Position numbers and translations under genes: made by a program. From NCBI GenBank assembly GCA_009922885.1, contig RFUP01000056.1:1-9778 (forward strand): a DNA stretch of 9,778 nt, given 5' to 3'. Source of the DNA: Paracoccaceae bacterium (GTDB taxonomy: Bacteria > Pseudomonadota > Alphaproteobacteria > Rhodobacterales > Rhodobacteraceae). The notes under the pieces are model-generated. The model searched no databases, was not told the origin of the DNA, and saw only the letters and a list, made by a program, of their open reading frames with translations. Shown piece by piece: positions 1 to 7,587 of the stretch (its first letter is position 1; each line of letters begins with the position of its first letter).

Positions 1-2037
<2,037 letters not shown>

Positions 2038-2061
2038 TCTGCGCGGACTATCGCGAATTGG

Positions 2062-2090
2062 ACCCCGGGGAGCGATCCCCGGGGTTTTTC
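2062..2090 (+). terminator. Intrinsic terminator of pnp
   Basis: A perfect 10-bp inverted repeat, ACCCCGGGGA / TCCCCGGGGT, encloses a GCGA (GNRA-type) tetraloop and runs directly into TTTTC. It begins 24 bases after the pnp stop. The T-run is only on the plus-strand side, so it should act for pnp. It also overlaps the last codons of the convergent gene ending at 2089, whose transcripts would have to read into this hairpin. Confidence 0.93.
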
Positions 2091-2412
2091 ATTTCGCGGG
2101 GAAGACCCTTTCCTGGCGCAGCAGGGCAAAATGGATGGTTCCGGATGGAAGTAGTCTGTCGGCAACAAGAGCCTTGAATTGAAAGGGGATCCCACCCTCA
2201 CTGGTCTTGATTTCGGCAACCCGTTCGGAGCCAAAATAGACAGACCAAATAATCCTGCTTCGTGACACGCTGGGCAGATAGGTTCGGGCAGGCCCGTCTT
2301 GGCCCAGTAACTCGTAAATCATGGGCACGTTCTCAAACGTGAAGACCTTTCGGTTTGGTGCCATCACGTCATCTCCGGCGCAAACGCTGTCCCTTTCGAA
2401 GATGATCTGCAT
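2089..2412 (-). CDS. Conserved-looking hypothetical protein, 107 aa
   Basis: I do not recognise a named family. The 107-residue product has no signal peptide or membrane segment. It starts with a beta-strand-like MQIIFERDSV followed by CAGDDVMAPN (one Cys, three acidic residues), then alternating hydrophobic stretches (RIIWSVYFG, FKALVADRLL, TIHFALLR), suggesting a small cytosolic alpha/beta fold. I chose the ATG at 2412 because AGGGG lies 5 bases upstream. A longer reading from TTG at 2469 would add 19 residues but has no ribosome binding site. The gene converges on pnp, and its stop TGA lies in the T-run of the pnp terminator. It diverges from the small membrane protein at 2603. The ordered strand pattern argues for a real gene; function is unknown. 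Confidence 0.68.
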   Translation of the reverse strand: MQIIFERDSVCAGDDVMAPNRKVFTFENVPMIYELLGQDGPARTYLPSVSRSRIIWSVYFGSERVAEIKTSEGGIPFQFKALVADRLLPSGTIHFALLRQERVFPAK

Positions 2413-2510
2413 AATATCCCCTGCTATGCGGCCTGCATCGAATTTGAACCGGAGTAGGGTTCGGGGCAAGTGTTCTACTCTAGATGGCCCGACCCAAACT
2501 CAGCGGGACT

Positions 2511-2539
2511 TTGATTGGCCCAGATAGACGGTCTAGCAT
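2511..2539 (+). promoter_or_regulatory. Candidate sigma70-type promoter for the small membrane protein gene
   Basis: TTGATT (2511-2516) and TAGCAT (2534-2539) are separated by exactly 17 bases; each matches 4 of 6 consensus positions. The predicted start, near 2546, would place the inverted repeat at 2549-2582 at the very 5' end of the transcript. Inference from motif spacing only. Confidence 0.45.
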
Positions 2540-2548
2540 TCAAAGAAC

Positions 2549-2582
2549 AGGTAGGGCGCCCAGCATGATTGCATCCCTACCT
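2549..2582 (+). repeat. Inverted repeat in the 5' UTR, AGGTAGGG / CCCTACCT
   Basis: Eight perfect pairs (2549-2556 with 2575-2582) enclose an 18-base loop, ending 8 bases before the GGAG ribosome binding site at 2590. A second inverted pair, CAGATAG (2521-2527) and CTATCTG (2581-2587), overlaps the same 3' arm, so the two pairings compete. It could be an operator or an mRNA structure; the sequence does not decide. Confidence 0.5.
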
Positions 2583-2602
2583 ATCTGACGGAGTTGGAGT
2601 TC

Positions 2603-2839
2603 ATGACCAACAGAATAGCCTCGGTCGTAGCCCTCTGTTTCGCTGTGTTCTTTGGGTCGTCGTATTACACGCAGCACTTCCAGCGGCGTGACTGTTTCAA
2701 CGAGCTGGGCCGCTGTTTTGATCCGGAGACGGGTGTTGTGTATTTTCAGGAGTCCGGCCCGATCTGGCTTCTCCTGACTGTTCTGGCTTTGGCACTTGGG
2801 TATTTCTTCGTGCGCAAAGGTCGGACGCCAAAGGAATGA
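2603..2839 (+). CDS. Small membrane protein with two transmembrane segments and a Cys pair, 78 aa
   Basis: No known family is recognised. Two hydrophobic helices are clear: residues ~5-22 (IASVVALCFAVFFGSSYY) and ~54-70 (IWLLLTVLALALGYFFV). The C-terminal RKGR points to a cytosolic end by the positive-inside rule, so both termini are probably cytoplasmic. The intervening ~31-residue loop would then be periplasmic; it carries C31 and C38, which could form a disulfide. I chose ATG 2603 because GGAG at 2590-2593 sits 9 bases upstream. An upstream in-frame TTG at 2594 directly abuts that site and is unlikely to be used. It has its own candidate promoter and a hairpin just after the stop, so it is probably monocistronic. 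Function unknown. Confidence 0.72.
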   Translation: MTNRIASVVALCFAVFFGSSYYTQHFQRRDCFNELGRCFDPETGVVYFQESGPIWLLLTVLALALGYFFVRKGRTPKE

Positions 2840-2878
2840 GCGGCCCCAAGTTTGCCTGAGGGCCGCTTGTGTTTGTGC
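2839..2878 (+). terminator. Probable terminator between the small membrane protein gene and asd
   Basis: AGCGGCCC (2839-2846) pairs perfectly with GGGCCGCT (2860-2867) across a 13-base loop, followed by the T-rich TGTGTTTGTGCTTT. It overlaps the stop codon of the upstream gene and lies 13 bases past the asd stop on the other strand, so it may serve both convergent genes. On the asd side the following tract (CATTCCTTTGG) is poorer in T. Confidence 0.65.
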
Positions 2879-2879
2879 T

Positions 2880-3932
2880 TTAGCGCGGCAGAAGCGCTTC
2901 GGCGATTTGGACGGCGTTCTGCGCAGCGCCTTTCAGAAGCTGGTCACCGACGACAAAGATCGCCAGCGTGCGGCCCGAGGGATCGCCAAGATCAGTGCGG
3001 ATGCGGCCGACGAGCACATCTTCCTGACCCGATGCGTCAACTGGCATCGGGAAGTAGTTACGGGCGCGATCATCCACTACACGCACACCGGGCGCGGCTT
3101 CGAGGAGGGCGCGGGCTTCTTCGGGGCTCACGACATCTTCGAACTCCACAGAAATCGCCATGCCATGTGCGCGGAGGATCGGAACGCGGATGCAGGTGAT
3201 GCCTACGGGGAGTTCCGGGACGCCCATGATGCGGCGCGTTTCGGCGACAACCTTGGTTTCTTCGCCGTTGTAGCCGGAGGCTTCGTCCATGTCGGCGTTG
3301 TGGGAGAAGAAATTGAAGGCGTAGGGATGCGGGAGCACTTTGTGCTCGTAGGTTTCGCCATTCAGGGCGGCCTGCGTTGCGAGGCGGAGTTCTTCCATGG
3401 CGGCAGCGCCTGCGCCGGATGCGGCTTGATAGGTTGCCATGTTCAAGCGCTTGATGGCGTGGGCCGCGTGCAAAGGTGCAAGTGCGACGGTTGCGATCGC
3501 GGCTACACAGTTCGGGTTGGCGATAACACCCTGATGTGCGGCCATCGCATCTGCGTTCACCTCGGGCACGATGAGCGGTACATGTGCGTCCATCCGGAAG
3601 GCAGAGGAGTTATCGACAACGACGGCACCGGCCTTCACTGCGGCGGGTGCGAATTTCTTGGAGATACCCGAACCTGCCGAGAAGAGAGCGATATCGACGC
3701 CGTCAAAGCTGGCTTCTGTCAGTTCTTCGATCACGACGGCTTGGCCGCGGAAAGTCATCTCTTTCCCTGCGGAGCGCGCGGACGCCAGGAGTTTCAGTTT
3801 TGCGACCGGGAAATTCCGGCCCTCAAGGCAGTTCAGAAGTTCCACGCCCACGGCACCGGTTGCACCAACGATGGCAACAACAGGATTGGCAGGTACGTTC
3901 TGGGCGAGTGAAAGGGGGCTTTGTTCCGTCAT
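2880..3932 (-). CDS. asd: Aspartate-semialdehyde dehydrogenase
   Basis: This cytosolic enzyme reduces L-aspartyl-4-phosphate to L-aspartate semialdehyde with NADPH, the branch point feeding Lys/diaminopimelate, Thr, Met and Ile. The 350-residue product has the NADP-binding loop GATGAVG (23-29), the phosphate region DNSSAFRM (107-114), the catalytic Cys142 in NPNC, the substrate/NADP region YQAASGAG (168-175) with Gln169, and Arg249/His256 in RVPILRAHG. Length and motifs fit a full, active Asd. I chose ATG 3932 because GGAG lies 6 bases upstream. An in-frame ATG at 3944 (MEKT...) overlaps that site, and the frame can be extended to 4127, but the extension runs through the leader peptide and attenuator region and is not protein-like. 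Upstream lies the Thr-rich leader ORF. No other biosynthetic gene is visible downstream, so asd seems to be transcribed alone. Confidence 0.96.
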   Translation of the reverse strand: MTEQSPLSLAQNVPANPVVAIVGATGAVGVELLNCLEGRNFPVAKLKLLASARSAGKEMTFRGQAVVIEELTEASFDGVDIALFSAGSGISKKFAPAAVKAGAVVVDNSSAFRMDAHVPLIVPEVNADAMAAHQGVIANPNCVAAIATVALAPLHAAHAIKRLNMATYQAASGAGAAAMEELRLATQAALNGETYEHKVLPHPYAFNFFSHNADMDEASGYNGEETKVVAETRRIMGVPELPVGITCIRVPILRAHGMAISVEFEDVVSPEEARALLEAAPGVRVVDDRARNYFPMPVDASGQEDVLVGRIRTDLGDPSGRTLAIFVVGDQLLKGAAQNAVQIAEALLPR

Positions 3933-3955
3933 GGTCTTCTCCATCTTTGGCGAAG

Positions 3956-4052
3956 CGGACGGGGACTTGTTCCATTTGCCCCGTCCGTCTCCGGCGGGGC
4001 TTCTGGGCTTAGTTCGGTTGACCGACCGCGCACACCAGAAGTTCCCCCGCCG
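3956..4052 (-). promoter_or_regulatory. Putative Thr/Lys-responsive attenuator (four-segment alternative fold) in the asd leader
   Basis: Read on the minus strand there are four segments. Segment 1 is CGGCGGGGGAACTTCTGG (4052-4035), segment 2 CCAGAAGCCCCGCCG (4006-3992), segment 3 CGGACGGGGC (3987-3978), segment 4 CCCCGTCCG (3964-3956). Pair 1:2 gives 15 pairs with one 3-base bulge (GAA). Pair 2:3 gives GCCCCGCCG/CGGACGGGGC around a GAGA tetraloop with one bulged A. Pair 3:4 gives 9 perfect pairs around a 14-base loop. Each segment can pair with the next, and segments 2 and 3 are shared, so the folds exclude one another. Segment 1 starts within leader codon 16 and the leader stop is 2 bases before segment 2, matching the trp/thr attenuator design of enterobacteria. 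Unlike a textbook terminator, 3:4 is followed by CTTCGCC rather than a T-run, so the off state may be Rho-linked, an atypical terminator or a block on translation. Confidence 0.72.
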
Positions 4053-4098
4053 TGGCGGTGGTCTTAGTGGTGCGTTTAGTGGTTGCGATGGTGAACAT
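4009..4098 (-). CDS. Threonine-rich leader peptide upstream of asd, 29 aa
   Basis: The short frame runs from ATG 4098 to TAA 4009. Residues 3-16 hold eight Thr (ACC/ACT/ACG codons at 3, 6, 7, 10, 11, 13, 14, 16), Lys at 8 and 12, and Ile at 4; the core reads ATTKRTTKTTATAGEL. Later residues (LLVCAVGQPN) contain no Thr. Such density just upstream of asd parallels the thrL leader of E. coli, although that one precedes thrABC. The peptide is expected to have no function itself: ribosome pausing at its Thr (and perhaps Lys) codons would steer folding of the RNA. No Shine-Dalgarno is visible. The candidate -10 box ends 7 bases before the ATG, so the peptide may be translated from a leaderless mRNA, which alphaproteobacteria tolerate. 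The pairing segments and stop position support a regulatory role; expression is untested. Confidence 0.78.
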   Translation of the reverse strand: MFTIATTKRTTKTTATAGELLVCAVGQPN

Positions 4099-4105
4099 GG
4101 CGCGG

Positions 4106-4134
4106 CGGATAACAGGGAAAGTGACACACGGCAA
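4106..4134 (-). promoter_or_regulatory. Candidate promoter of the asd leader transcript
   Basis: On the minus strand TTGCCG (4134-4129) and TATCCG (4111-4106) are spaced by 17 bases. The predicted start falls at about 4098-4100, essentially at the leader ATG. The -35 box abuts the T-tract of the peroxiredoxin terminator, so asd should be transcribed independently of the peroxiredoxin gene. Inference from motifs only; the -10 match is weak at its 3' half. Confidence 0.5.
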
Positions 4135-4167
4135 GAAAAACCGCCGCTCTCTTTCGAGAACGGCGGT
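4133..4167 (-). terminator. Intrinsic terminator of the peroxiredoxin gene
   Basis: Minus strand: ACCGCCGTTCTC, loop GAAA, then GAGAGCGGCGGT forms 12 pairs (one T-G wobble) capped by a GNRA-type tetraloop and followed by TTTTTCTT. It starts 20 bases after the peroxiredoxin stop and ends at the predicted asd promoter. Confidence 0.95.
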
Positions 4168-4187
4168 GCGTTGTGCTGCCGCTACAC

Positions 4188-4841
4188 TCAGGCCTTGAGC
4201 TTGGTGGTGCGGAGGTAGGGGAGCTTGATGTCGATCTCGCCGAACTTCTCGCGGGCTTGATCGTCGTTGAGGGAAAGCGCCACGATTACGTCCTGACCGG
4301 GCACCCAGTTTGCGGGCATGGCAACGGGCACGCCGAAGGAGGCTTGCAGCGCATCCAGCGCGCGCAGAACTTCTGCGAAGTTCCGGCCGACAGACATCGG
4401 ATAGGTCATGATGAGTTGCACCTTCTTGTTCGGCGCAACGATGAAAACCGAACGCACGGTCGCGGTGTCGTTCGCGGTGCGGCCATCGGGGAGGTAGGCC
4501 TCAGAGGGAAGCATGTCGAAGGCTTTGGCGACAGCAAGGTCGGTATCGGCGATGATCGGGAAGGTGGCCTTGGCCCCGGCGAATTTCTCGATGTCACCCT
4601 TCCATTGCTTGTGTTCGGCGACACCATCGACGGAGATGCCCATCACTTTGGTGTTCCGCTTGGCCCATTCATCGGCGAGTTGGGCCACTGCACCGAACTC
4701 GGTGGTGCAAACGGGTGTGAAATCCTTCGGATGGGAGAAGAGAATCGCCCAGTTGTCGCCCTGCCAGTCATGCAGCGCATAGGTGCCTTCATCGGTGGTG
4801 ACGGTCAGGTTCGGAAGAGTATCGTTAATGCGAAGGCCCAT
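4188..4841 (-). CDS. 1-Cys peroxiredoxin (Prx6 subfamily)
   Basis: A thiol peroxidase that reduces H2O2 and organic peroxides in the cytosol. The 217-residue protein has the AhpC/TSA thioredoxin-like core with the universal P-x-x-x-T-x-x-C motif in HPKDFTPVCTTE: Pro38, Thr42 and peroxidatic Cys45. This is the only Cys in the protein, so the resolving thiol must come from another molecule. The conserved Arg lies in ATVRSVFIV. The long C-terminal extension (TYPMSVGRNFAEVLRALDALQ, then PANWVPGQDVIV) is typical of Prx6 rather than AhpC. I favour ATG 4841 (MGLRIND...), the usual family N-terminus, with GAGG 5 bases upstream. ATG 4877 would add 12 residues and also has a fair AGGA site 7 bases upstream. 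The gene is divergent from the aldehyde dehydrogenase at 5057 and has its own terminator. I saw no convincing OxyR site. Confidence 0.95.
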   Translation of the reverse strand: MGLRINDTLPNLTVTTDEGTYALHDWQGDNWAILFSHPKDFTPVCTTEFGAVAQLADEWAKRNTKVMGISVDGVAEHKQWKGDIEKFAGAKATFPIIADTDLAVAKAFDMLPSEAYLPDGRTANDTATVRSVFIVAPNKKVQLIMTYPMSVGRNFAEVLRALDALQASFGVPVAMPANWVPGQDVIVALSLNDDQAREKFGEIDIKLPYLRTTKLKA

Positions 4842-4965
4842 TTTATCCTCGTTGGTTGCTTGCGGATTTAGATACATTCTAATTTCCTGATTTTAACCCC
4901 TGCCGCACTTGGAGTGACAGGATGTCGCTCCGTTCCGGGATCAGCGGTCGGGATTTGATCAAACT

Positions 4966-4994
4966 TTTCTGCGTTGCACTTGTAGTGTGATAAT
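4966..4994 (+). promoter_or_regulatory. Weak candidate promoter for the aldehyde dehydrogenase
   Basis: GATAAT (4989-4994) matches the -10 consensus at five of six positions, but the hexamer 17 bases upstream (TTTCTG, 4966-4971) is a poor -35 box, so an activator or another sigma factor may be needed. A perfect palindrome TTTGATCAAA lies just upstream at 4954-4963 and could be an operator in this divergent region. Confidence 0.35.
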
Positions 4995-5019
4995 TCGGGT
5001 GACAGAGTGGCGCCGAACC

Positions 5020-5034
5020 CCGGCGGAGCGCCGG
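5020..5034 (+). repeat. Short perfect hairpin in the 5' UTR of the aldehyde dehydrogenase
   Basis: CCGGCG, a GAG loop and CGCCGG form a 6-bp GC-only hairpin that ends 7 bases before the AGGGGAG ribosome binding site (5042-5048). It could stabilise the mRNA or modulate translation. It has no T-run, so it is not a terminator. Confidence 0.5.
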
Positions 5035-5056
5035 AATCATTAGGGGAGAACGCATC

Positions 5057-6505
5057 ATGATCGAGAAGCGTCAGTTCTATATCAACGGCCAGTGGGTTGA
5101 CCCGATTGAAGGCAAGGATCACCACGTGATTGATCCTTCGACCGAGGAACCCTGTGCTGTCATTTCGCTTGGTGGAGCCAAGGATGTTGACGCCGCAGTG
5201 GCTGCCGCAAAAGCTGCCCTTCCGGGTTGGATGGCAACGCCGCCCGCGGAGCGTATCGCGCTCGTGGAAAAGCTGATCGAGATCTATCAAGCGCGCAGCG
5301 AAGATATTGCTCAGGCTACGTCCATCGAAATGGGTGCGCCGATTGATTTTTCGCGCACCCAGCAAGTTGGTGCGGGCACGTGGCATCTCACGAATTTCGT
5401 GAAGGCGGCGAAGAACTTCAAGTTCATCAAACCGCTTGGCGACCACGCTCCGGATAACCGTATCGTATATGAAGCGGTTGGCGTTTGCGCGCTGATCACC
5501 CCGTGGAACTGGCCGATGAATCAGGTGACGCTGAAGGTTGGCGCTGCCGCGATTGCAGGTTGCACGATGGTGCTGAAACCCTCCGAAGAAAGCCCGCTCA
5601 ATGCGATGGTTTTTGCAGAGCTGATGCACGAAGCCGGCTTCCCGCCGGGTGTTTTCAACCTCGTGAACGGCGATGGTGTGGGCGTGGGCACGGCGATGTC
5701 GGGCCACAAAGATGTGGATATGGTGTCGTTCACCGGCTCTACGCGCGCTGGTATCGCGATTTCCAAGAACGCAGCCGACACGCTGAAGAAGGTGCATCTC
5801 GAACTGGGCGGCAAAGGCGCAAATATCATTTTTGCTGATGCAGATGATAAAGCGGTTAAGCGCGGTGTACTGCATATGATGAACAACACTGGGCAGTCGT
5901 GCAACGCGCCGTCGCGGATGATGGTTCAAGCGGAAATCTACGACAAAGCCGTTGAAATCGCTGCGGAAGTTGCAAATTCGGTGACGGTGGGTTCGGCGCA
6001 TGAGTCGGGCAAACACATTGGCCCGGTCGTGAATGAATTGCAGTTCAACAAGATCCAAGGGTTGATCCAAAAAGGTATCGATGAGGGCGCGCGGCTCGTT
6101 GCCGGTGGCCCTGGCCGCCCAGAACATCTGAACCGTGGATTCTTCGTTCGCCCGACCGTTTTTGCGGATGTGACGCCGGAAATGACCATTGCGCGCGAAG
6201 AAATCTTCGGGCCGGTTCTGTCGATTATGAAGTTCGAAACCGAGGAAGAGGCCGTACAGATGGCCAATGACACGGTTTATGGCCTCACCAACTATGTGCA
6301 GTCGCAAGATGGAGAACGGCTCAATCGCCTCGCGTTGAGACTGCGCTCGGGCATGGTGGAAATGAATGGCCGCCCGCGCGGTGCCGGCGCGCCTTTCGGC
6401 GGCATCAAGCAGTCGGGCAACGGGCGTGAAGGCGGCGTTTGGGGAATCGAGGATTTCTGCGAGGTCAAAGCGATCTCCGGTTGGGCTGATGTCGCTGCCG
6501 AGTAA
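5057..6505 (+). CDS. NAD(P)-dependent aldehyde dehydrogenase
   Basis: Oxidises an aldehyde to the carboxylate using NAD(P)+; the substrate cannot be set from sequence. The 482 residues cover the whole ALDH fold. Visible motifs are the oxyanion-hole Asn151 in PWNWP, cofactor-binding Lys174 in KPSE, the Rossmann loop FTGSTRAG (225-232), general base Glu249 in LELGGKGAN, catalytic Cys282 in NTGQSCNAPSRM, the EEIFGPVL segment, and a C-terminal PFGGIKQSGNGREGG stretch. The GQSCNAPSRM active-site context recalls the CddD-like branch of the superfamily (family recall, not a search). ATG 5057 has a strong AGGGGAG site 8 bases upstream. The gene is divergent from the peroxiredoxin, and its transcript ends at a hairpin at 6525, so it is probably monocistronic. 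No oxidative operon partner is adjacent to suggest a pathway; general aldehyde detoxification is plausible. Confidence 0.96.
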   Translation: MIEKRQFYINGQWVDPIEGKDHHVIDPSTEEPCAVISLGGAKDVDAAVAAAKAALPGWMATPPAERIALVEKLIEIYQARSEDIAQATSIEMGAPIDFSRTQQVGAGTWHLTNFVKAAKNFKFIKPLGDHAPDNRIVYEAVGVCALITPWNWPMNQVTLKVGAAAIAGCTMVLKPSEESPLNAMVFAELMHEAGFPPGVFNLVNGDGVGVGTAMSGHKDVDMVSFTGSTRAGIAISKNAADTLKKVHLELGGKGANIIFADADDKAVKRGVLHMMNNTGQSCNAPSRMMVQAEIYDKAVEIAAEVANSVTVGSAHESGKHIGPVVNELQFNKIQGLIQKGIDEGARLVAGGPGRPEHLNRGFFVRPTVFADVTPEMTIAREEIFGPVLSIMKFETEEEAVQMANDTVYGLTNYVQSQDGERLNRLALRLRSGMVEMNGRPRGAGAPFGGIKQSGNGREGGVWGIEDFCEVKAISGWADVAAE

Positions 6506-6524
6506 TCTTTGATTGAGTAATGGT

Positions 6525-6562
6525 AACATCCGGGGCTATGACGGCTCCGGATGTTTTGCTTT
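6525..6562 (+). terminator. Terminator of the aldehyde dehydrogenase gene
   Basis: AACATCCGG (6525-6533) pairs perfectly with CCGGATGTT (6547-6555). Further GG-C pairs are possible inside the loop, and the stem is followed by TTGCTTT. It starts 19 bases after the stop codon and separates this transcript from the kinase-like gene. Confidence 0.85.
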
Positions 6563-6576
6563 AGAGTGATCCTGTT

Positions 6577-7587
6577 ATGGAAGATATTCCCATCGATCCA
6601 CGTTTTGTACCGGGCAATATCCTGAAGCGTGATGTGTTTTCGGAGACCATAGATGGTCATCTGAAGTACGATGAAGCCACAAAGCTTGTCTGCCGTAGTT
6701 TGAAGAATGTGCCGTTTTGGGCACGTCCTATCGCTCGGTATTTGGCGAAGCGTGAGATCGGGGCGCTGCGGAGAGTTCAGGGGATTGCGGGAACGCCAAT
6801 CATCGTGAATGCCAATAAGCATGGGATTTTGCGGATTTGGACGAGCGGCACGCCCTTGCAGTTGGCCCGCCCCACAGATCCATCATGGTATCGGGATGCG
6901 CGCCGCTTGCTGCGCGAAATGCGGCGGCGTGGCGTGACGCACAACGATATCGCAAAGCCTCAAAACTGGCTCATGACGCCAGAAGGGACTGCGGCAGTCA
7001 TCGATTTCCAGCTTGCGAGTGTTCATCGCCGCAAAGGCTTAATCTTCCGGGTGATGGCGCGAGAGGACCTTCGGCATCTTCTGAAGCAGAAGAAGCGCTA
7101 TGCGCCGGCGCTGTTGACGGCTTCCGAAAAGCGAATGCTGGCCAACAAAAGCCTGCCTTCCAAGGTTTGGCTGGCAACTGGAAAGAAGCTCTATAATTTT
7201 GTCACCCGCAAATTGATGAACTGGAGCGACAACGAAGGTTCGGAAAATCGGTTGATGCTCGAAGGAGAGGCGATCCGCGAGCGGCTTATGGGGTCGGGTG
7301 TTTCGGATGTTTTTCTCGTCCCCTTCCCGCTGCCATCAAAGGGCATCGGTATTTATGCGTTTGTTGAAGGCCCAATTCATGAGGCACTGCCGCTCCCCGA
7401 TCTGTGCCAGTCAGTTGCAGAACTGCCGCGCCGGAACGGAAAGATTGCAGAGGATGCGCTCATATTGGTGGCGCAGAACCGGATGGACGAACTTGCGCTT
7501 CTGTTGGAGCGTGAGCCCGATTTGGAAGCGGTCGTTACCGATGTTCGGGCCAATAGGCAGAACCTGACCGACAGGGTTCTGAAGTAA
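6577..7587 (+). CDS. Protein-kinase-fold protein (putative serine/threonine kinase) with extra C-terminal domain
   Basis: The 336-residue protein has a minimal kinase-like core. The catalytic-loop motif is at 122-130, HNDIAKPQN, corresponding to HxDxxxxN with Asp124 and Asn130. A metal-binding Asp143 lies in IDFQLAS, in place of DFG. Glu60 in KREIGALRRVQGIAGTP sits where the helix-C Glu usually precedes the hinge. A clear glycine-rich loop and an unambiguous VAxK lysine are not visible, so the N-lobe is short and closer to RIO/lipopolysaccharide-kinase-like proteins than to Hanks kinases. Residues ~225-336 form a separate region (GVSDVFLVPFPLPSKGIGIYAFVEG, then an acidic helical tail) whose identity I cannot assign. 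Upstream of ATG 6577 the ribosome binding site is weak (AGAGTGA, ~11 bases away). The stop directly abuts the convergent rluA stop. Substrate unknown; a small-molecule kinase is an alternative. Confidence 0.85.
   Translation: MEDIPIDPRFVPGNILKRDVFSETIDGHLKYDEATKLVCRSLKNVPFWARPIARYLAKREIGALRRVQGIAGTPIIVNANKHGILRIWTSGTPLQLARPTDPSWYRDARRLLREMRRRGVTHNDIAKPQNWLMTPEGTAAVIDFQLASVHRRKGLIFRVMAREDLRHLLKQKKRYAPALLTASEKRMLANKSLPSKVWLATGKKLYNFVTRKLMNWSDNEGSENRLMLEGEAIRERLMGSGVSDVFLVPFPLPSKGIGIYAFVEGPIHEALPLPDLCQSVAELPRRNGKIAEDALILVAQNRMDELALLLEREPDLEAVVTDVRANRQNLTDRVLK

Noticed and set aside
2796..3911. 371-codon plus-strand frame antisense to asd
   Set aside because: Rich in Cys, His and Gly without motifs; it mirrors the complete asd gene and has no credible start context.
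3933..4127. N-terminal extension of Asd to 415 residues
   Set aside because: The extension is Pro/Arg/Ser-rich and not protein-like, it runs in a different frame over the Thr-rich leader, and ATG 3932 has a good ribosome binding site.
4173..4871. 232-codon plus-strand frame opposite the peroxiredoxin
   Set aside because: Antisense shadow; the minus-strand reading contains the PxxxTxxC site and a full Prx6 fold.
4954..4963. FNR/CRP-type operator at TTTGATCAAA
   Set aside because: FNR sites need TTGAT and ATCAA separated by four bases; here the half-sites abut, so only an unnamed palindrome can be claimed.
4868..6529. 553-codon open frame on the minus strand across the aldehyde dehydrogenase
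   Set aside because: It is an antisense shadow of a well-supported ALDH with all catalytic motifs. The translation is rich in His and Arg with no domain pattern, as expected from the codon bias of the true gene.
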